Assembly: GCA_013139755.1 (NCBI GenBank)
Contig: WTAG01000549.1
Coordinates: forward strand, 1 to 9,619
Length of the DNA stretch: 9,619 bases
Direction of reading: 5' to 3'
Origin: Methylomarinum sp.
GTDB lineage: Bacteria > Pseudomonadota > Gammaproteobacteria > Methylococcales > Methylomonadaceae
The position numbers were made by a program, and so were the translations under genes. Shown piece after piece: positions 5,992-9,619 of the stretch; positions within the stretch are counted from its first letter, which is position 1, and each line of letters opens with the position of its first letter. The notes below the pieces were generated by a model, which did no database searches, had not been told where the DNA came from, and saw only the letters and a list, made by a program, of their open reading frames with translations.

Positions 5992-7461
5992 ATGCAAAAA
6001 CAAGAAACATTCACCCCCTGTGATCTCGTTATTTATGGTGCATTAGGCGACTTATCGACTCGCAAACTTATCATTTCTTTATATCGCTTAGAAAAAGCAG
6101 GACTCATTGAACAGGACACCCTGATTACAGGTGTCGATTTGCATGCTAAAAGTAACCCGGAATTTATTGAAATTGCTTACCAAAGCCTAGAAAATTTCTT
6201 AAATGAGGAAATTGATAAATCCATTTGGCAGAGGTTCTCTGCAAGACTGTCCTACTTACAAATTGACCTCACTAAAAAAGAGCAGTATCAAAAACTAAGT
6301 AACGTAGTTGATTCAGAAAAAAGAATTCTAATCAATTACTTTTCCGTCGCTCCTTTTCTGTTTAAACACATTTGTCAGGGACTTGATCAATCGGGTGTTT
6401 TAACTAAAGACTCAAAAGTCGTCATGGAAAAACCCTTAGGTCATGATCTTAAATCATCGCAAGAAATTAACGATGCTTTTGCAGAAGTTTTTAATGAAGA
6501 CCAAATCTTTCGCATAGATCATTACCTTGGTAAAGAAACGGTACTTAACTTATTAGCCTTACGTTTTGCCAACTCTATTTTCACCAGCAACTGGGATCAT
6601 AACACCATTGATTCCATACAAATCACTGTTGCTGAAGAAGTAGGTATTGAAGGTCGCTGGCAATATTTTGACCAAACAGGTCAAACACGAGACATGTTAC
6701 AGAATCACTTATTACAGATTTTGACATTTATCGCCATGGAACCCCCAGTTAATTTAGAAGCCAAAAGCATTCATCGCGAAAAAATCAAAGTGCTTGAAGC
6801 ATTACGCCCCATTACTGCCGCTAATGTTGCTGAAAAAACGGTCAGAGGTCAATATGCCTCTGGATTTTTAAAAGGCAAAGCGGTTCCAGGTTACTTGGAA
6901 GAAGAAGGGGCCAATACAGAAAGTACAACAGAAAGTTTTGTTGCTTTACGTGTCGATATTGATAACTGGCGCTGGGCTGATGTACCGTTTTATTTGCGCA
7001 CTGGAAAACGCATGCAAAACAAACGAACAGAAATTGTCATAAATTTTAAACAATTACCTCATAATATTTTTAAAAATAGCTTTCAAGACCTACCCGCCAA
7101 CAAATTAGTGATTCACCTTCAACCTAAAGAAGGTGTAGAAATACAAATGCTTAACAAAATCCCCGGGATTGATAGCAGTATTGAATTACATAAAACCAAA
7201 TTAGATTTAAGCTTTTTTGAAACATTTAAAAACCAAACTGTCTTTGGTGGTTATGAAAGACTTATTTTAGAAGCCATGCGAGGCAACCCCACCTTGTTTT
7301 TGAGTCGAGAAGAAATTGAACAAGCGTGGACATGGGTTGACTCCATCCAGGATGCCTGGACACACCAAAATGAAGATCCAAAACCATACCCAGCCGGTAG
7401 CTGGGGGCCTGTTGCCTCCATTGCTTTGTTAGCACGCGACGGTAGAGACTGGGAAGAATAA
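5992..7461 (+). CDS. zwf: Glucose-6-phosphate 1-dehydrogenase
   Basis: Oxidises glucose 6-phosphate to 6-phosphogluconolactone with NAD(P)+ in the cytoplasm. The 489-residue protein has the normal length. The N-terminal Rossmann motif YGALGDLSTRK occupies residues 15-25 (G16-x-x-G19-D20). K147 lies in MEKPLG, the family signature RIDHYLGKE at 174-182 contains D176, H177 and K181, and the catalytic base H239 is in MLQNHLLQ. The C-terminal half includes VPFYLRTGKRM and ends SWGPVASIALLARDGRDWEE. The ATG is supported by alignment of CDLVIYGALGDL with E. coli Zwf, but it has no clear Shine-Dalgarno sequence. It leads a probable zwf-edd-eda unit. In an RuMP organism it channels hexose phosphate made by HxlAB into the Entner-Doudoroff route, or into the oxidative cycle with 6-phosphogluconate dehydrogenase. 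No lactonase gene is seen in the window. Confidence 0.96.
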   Translation: MQKQETFTPCDLVIYGALGDLSTRKLIISLYRLEKAGLIEQDTLITGVDLHAKSNPEFIEIAYQSLENFLNEEIDKSIWQRFSARLSYLQIDLTKKEQYQKLSNVVDSEKRILINYFSVAPFLFKHICQGLDQSGVLTKDSKVVMEKPLGHDLKSSQEINDAFAEVFNEDQIFRIDHYLGKETVLNLLALRFANSIFTSNWDHNTIDSIQITVAEEVGIEGRWQYFDQTGQTRDMLQNHLLQILTFIAMEPPVNLEAKSIHREKIKVLEALRPITAANVAEKTVRGQYASGFLKGKAVPGYLEEEGANTESTTESFVALRVDIDNWRWADVPFYLRTGKRMQNKRTEIVINFKQLPHNIFKNSFQDLPANKLVIHLQPKEGVEIQMLNKIPGIDSSIELHKTKLDLSFFETFKNQTVFGGYERLILEAMRGNPTLFLSREEIEQAWTWVDSIQDAWTHQNEDPKPYPAGSWGPVASIALLARDGRDWEE

Positions 7462-7463
7462 AT

Positions 7464-7489
7464 GTAGAGCGGACTAAAGTCAGCCCTAG
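7464..7489 (+). repeat. REP-like imperfect palindrome between zwf and edd
   Basis: GTAGAGCGGACT (7464-7475) and AGTCAGCCCTAG (7478-7489) pair at 9 of 12 positions around AA, with a perfect inner GACT/AGTC. It again starts with GTAG and lies directly after the zwf stop. It looks like a degenerate REP unit. No T run follows within 10 bases, so termination is not clearly indicated. Confidence 0.4.
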
Positions 7490-7558
7490 CCTAATACGAT
7501 TTTTTAATTACAAGCGGCTACTAAAAAAACAACAGTAGCTATCTAAAGAGGAGCCATT

Positions 7559-9379
7559 ATGCACCCGATTGTAGAAAAAGTGACACAAGACGTTATAGAA
7601 CGTAGTCATGAATCTCGAACAGCCTATTTGAACTATATTGATGGACTTGCCAAAGAAGGCCCTGTTCGTAGCAAACTTGCCTGCGGTAACTTAGCCCATG
7701 GTTTTGCGGCTTGCAGTCCTTCTGAAAAAGCAGATTTAACGGGAGAACAAAAGGCAAACATCGCAATCATCTCTTCATACAACGATATGTTGTCAGCACA
7801 CCAACCTTATAAGGATGCGCCTGATTTAATTAAAGCAGCAATCCATCAAGCAGGCGGTGTTGCTCAATTTGCAGGCGGTGTACCCGCCATGTGCGATGGT
7901 ATTACCCAAGGCCAACCAGGCATGGAACTATCGCTATTTAGTCGTGATTTAATTGCCATGACCACAGCGATTGGCATGAGCCACAACATGTTTGACGGTG
8001 CTTTATATTTAGGCGTCTGTGACAAAATTGTACCCGGTTTATTAATTGGCGCACTTAGCTTTGGCCACTTACCGTCCATTTTTATTCCGGCAGGCCCGAT
8101 GCCAAGCGGCATCACCAACAAAGAAAAAGCACGCGCTCGCCAAGACTATGCAGTAGGTAAAATAGGTCGAAAAGAACTATTAGAGTCTGAATCAGCTTCT
8201 TACCATGCACCCGGCACATGCACTTTTTATGGTACCGCTAACAGCAACCAAATGATGATGGAAATCATGGGCTTGCATTTACCATGCAGTTCTTTTGTTA
8301 ACCCATATACCCCTTTACGTGATGAATTAACAGAAGAAGCCGCAAGACAAGTCCTTAAATTTACTGCACTGGGTGATGATTACCGCCCTATTGCTCACAT
8401 GGTTAGTGAGAAAGCTATTATCAATGCGGTTATCGGCTTGCTAGCAACAGGCGGCTCAACCAACCACACCATGCATTTAATTGCTATTGCCCGCGCATCA
8501 GGTATCACTCTGAACTGGGATGATTTCGACACCCTTTCTCGTGTGATTCCCCAGTTAACAAAAATATACCCCAATGGTCCGGCTGATGTTAACCACTTCC
8601 ATGCTGCGGGCGGTATGGGCGTACTGATTGCTGAACTACTGAAACATGGTTTATTGCACGAAGATATCCTGACAGTAGCTGATAAAAAAGGCATGAACAG
8701 TTACACCCAGGAACCTAAATTACATGATGACAAACTAGTTTGGGACGATTGTCCTGAAACTTCTTTAGATAAAGAAGTTTTAAGCACTGTAGAAAAACCT
8801 TTCGCTGCTGGCGGTGGTTTACACGTGATGAGTGGTAACTTAGGGCGTGGCGTTTCTAAGCTTTCCGCTGTATCAGAAGATCATCAAATCGTTAAAGCAC
8901 CTGCGGTGGTATTTGATGACCAGGAAGATTTACTTTTAGCCTTTCAGCGCGGCGAACTAGAAAAAGACTTTATTGCAGTTATTCGTTTTCAAGGCCCTAG
9001 AGCAAATGGAATGCCTGAACTTCATAAACTAACACCACCTCTTGGTGTACTACAAGACAAAGGCTTTAAAGTCGCATTAGTCACCGATGGCAGAATGTCA
9101 GGCGCATCAGGCAAAGTCCCTTCTGCTATTCATTTATGTCCAGAATGCGAAATGGGTGGCCCACTGGCAAAAGTACTTGATGGCGACAGTATTTCTTTAA
9201 ACCTACAAACAGGTGAAGTTAACGCCCTAGTCGATAAAGCTGAATTTGATGCTCGCATACCTATTCCAAACCGTGCTAACAACCATCATTATGGTATGGG
9301 ACGCGAAATGTTTGGCGGCTTTAGACTGGGTGCTTCAACCGCTGAAACAGGTGCGTCTAACCTGTTCCCTGTTGATTAA
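7559..9379 (+). CDS. edd: Phosphogluconate dehydratase (6-phosphogluconate dehydratase)
   Basis: Dehydrates 6-phosphogluconate to 2-keto-3-deoxy-6-phosphogluconate (KDPG), the first dedicated Entner-Doudoroff step, in the cytoplasm. At 606 residues it is nearly the length of E. coli Edd (603) and aligns with it throughout. It belongs to the IlvD/Edd iron-sulfur dehydratases; the likely cluster cysteines are C112 (AMCDGITQG), C154 (GVCDKIVPG) and C221 ([10 protein letters not shown]). Other signatures are [39 protein letters not shown] and [19 protein letters not shown] at 7547-7553 sets the start. The 97-base gap after zwf contains a REP-like palindrome and a GCTACT/AGTAGC hairpin (7517-7522, 7534-7539) with an A-rich loop in the leader. 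The [4Fe-4S] enzyme is expected to be oxygen-sensitive, as is known for the family. Confidence 0.97.
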   Translation: MHPIVEKVTQDVIERSHESRTAYLNYIDGLAKEGPVRSKLACGNLAHGFAACSPSEKADLTGEQKANIAIISSYNDMLSAHQPYKDAPDLIKAAIHQAGGVAQFAGGVPAMCDGITQGQPGMELSLFSRDLIAMTTAIGMSHNMFDGALYLGVCDKIVPGLLIGALSFGHLPSIFIPAGPMPSGITNKEKARARQDYAVGKIGRKELLESESASYHAPGTCTFYGTANSNQMMMEIMGLHLPCSSFVNPYTPLRDELTEEAARQVLKFTALGDDYRPIAHMVSEKAIINAVIGLLATGGSTNHTMHLIAIARASGITLNWDDFDTLSRVIPQLTKIYPNGPADVNHFHAAGGMGVLIAELLKHGLLHEDILTVADKKGMNSYTQEPKLHDDKLVWDDCPETSLDKEVLSTVEKPFAAGGGLHVMSGNLGRGVSKLSAVSEDHQIVKAPAVVFDDQEDLLLAFQRGELEKDFIAVIRFQGPRANGMPELHKLTPPLGVLQDKGFKVALVTDGRMSGASGKVPSAIHLCPECEMGGPLAKVLDGDSISLNLQTGEVNALVDKAEFDARIPIPNRANNHHYGMGREMFGGFRLGASTAETGASNLFPVD

Positions 9380-9398
9380 TAATCAATTTGTATCATAT

Positions 9399-9478
9399 GT
9401 AGGATGGGCAAAGGTTTTTCCGTGCCCATCAACAAACAAAACATCATGATGGGCACGCAATCACTTTGCCCATCCTAC
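9399..9478. repeat. Long two-stage palindromic repeat between edd and eda
   Basis: The outer arms GTAGGATGGGCAAAG (9399-9413) and CTTTGCCCATCCTAC (9464-9478) are perfect 15-bp complements. The inner arms CGTGCCCATCA (9421-9431) and TGATGGGCACG (9447-9457) are perfect over 11 bp, separated from the outer arms by 7 and 6 unpaired bases, with a 15-base loop. This type of GTAGG-TGGGC palindrome recurs, from memory, in intergenic regions of many gammaproteobacteria. It has no T run, so it is not a normal terminator, but it would fold strongly in the edd-eda transcript and may affect mRNA stability or eda expression. Confidence 0.85.
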
Positions 9479-9499
9479 CTCACTCTATAGAGAGATATA

Positions 9500-9619
9500 A
9501 TGACTGCTATTAAAGACATCATGAACACATCGCCTGTAATTCCAGTGATGGTGATTAACAAACTAGAACATGCCGTGCCATTAGCTAATGCACTGGTTGA
9601 AGGTGGCCTTAAAGTATTA
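9500..9619 (+). CDS. eda: KDPG aldolase (2-dehydro-3-deoxy-phosphogluconate aldolase), first 40 residues
   Basis: Cleaves KDPG to pyruvate and glyceraldehyde 3-phosphate, completing the Entner-Doudoroff route. Only 40 residues lie in the window. SPVIPVMVINKLEHAVPLAN and then ALVEGGLKVL match the first beta-alpha unit of the class I aldolase TIM barrel; E. coli Eda has the very similar [20 protein letters not shown]. The catalytic Glu, Thr and Schiff-base Lys lie beyond the edge. The ATG follows GAGAG at about 5 bases. It is 120 bases after edd, separated by the palindromic repeat, and is probably in the same transcription unit. The 4-hydroxy-2-oxoglutarate aldolase activity of the same family is a possible second function. 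Confidence 0.93.
   Translation, partial: MTAIKDIMNTSPVIPVMVINKLEHAVPLANALVEGGLKVL

Noticed and set aside
7490..7513. Possible HexR operator upstream of edd
   Set aside because: The right half AATTACA resembles a HexR half-site, but the left half matches only about 4 of 7, so the dyad is not convincing.

Overview
The window looks like chromosomal DNA of an AT-rich gammaproteobacterial methylotroph that uses the ribulose monophosphate (RuMP) pathway. The evidence is a hexulose-6-phosphate synthase / hexuloisomerase pair at the left edge and a zwf-edd-eda series at the right. A Methylophaga-like or Methylococcales-like host is my best guess, from recall of protein families rather than any search.

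Layout, left to right. (1) 1-899, minus strand: hxlA followed by hxlB (cut by the window edge), a tight two-gene formaldehyde-fixation operon. (2) 1117-3062, plus strand: a NagD-type HAD phosphatase gene, then dhaK 19 bases later. (3) A bidirectional hairpin terminator, then dhaL on the opposite strand (3130-3768), so the two halves of dihydroxyacetone kinase are convergent; no dhaM is seen. (4) 3769-4102: an intergenic region largely filled by a 158-bp palindromic MITE-like element with about 20-bp terminal inverted repeats and a possible 3-bp target duplication. (5) 4103-5629: the most unusual gene, coding for an N-terminal membrane anchor, a long charged helical region containing 32 tandem five-residue LEQER-type units, and a C-terminal globin domain. 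A perfect 13-bp terminator hairpin follows. (6) 5630-5991: a gene-free stretch with a REP-like hairpin and a weak promoter candidate. (7) 5992-9619, plus strand: zwf, edd and the start of eda, with a different palindromic repeat in each gap.

Metabolic logic. HxlA and HxlB turn formaldehyde plus ribulose 5-phosphate into fructose 6-phosphate. After isomerisation to glucose 6-phosphate, Zwf, Edd and Eda (with a lactonase not in this window) cleave it to pyruvate and glyceraldehyde 3-phosphate, the Entner-Doudoroff variant of the RuMP cycle. DhaK and DhaL would feed dihydroxyacetone into triose phosphates, and the HAD phosphatase may act on a related phosphorylated intermediate. The anchored globin stands as its own transcription unit between these blocks, and its link to C1 metabolism is unknown.

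The main candidate for something undescribed is the membrane anchor / long LEQER helix / globin protein. The best secondary signals are the convergent split dihydroxyacetone kinase and the dense, varied palindromic repeats in the intergenic regions.
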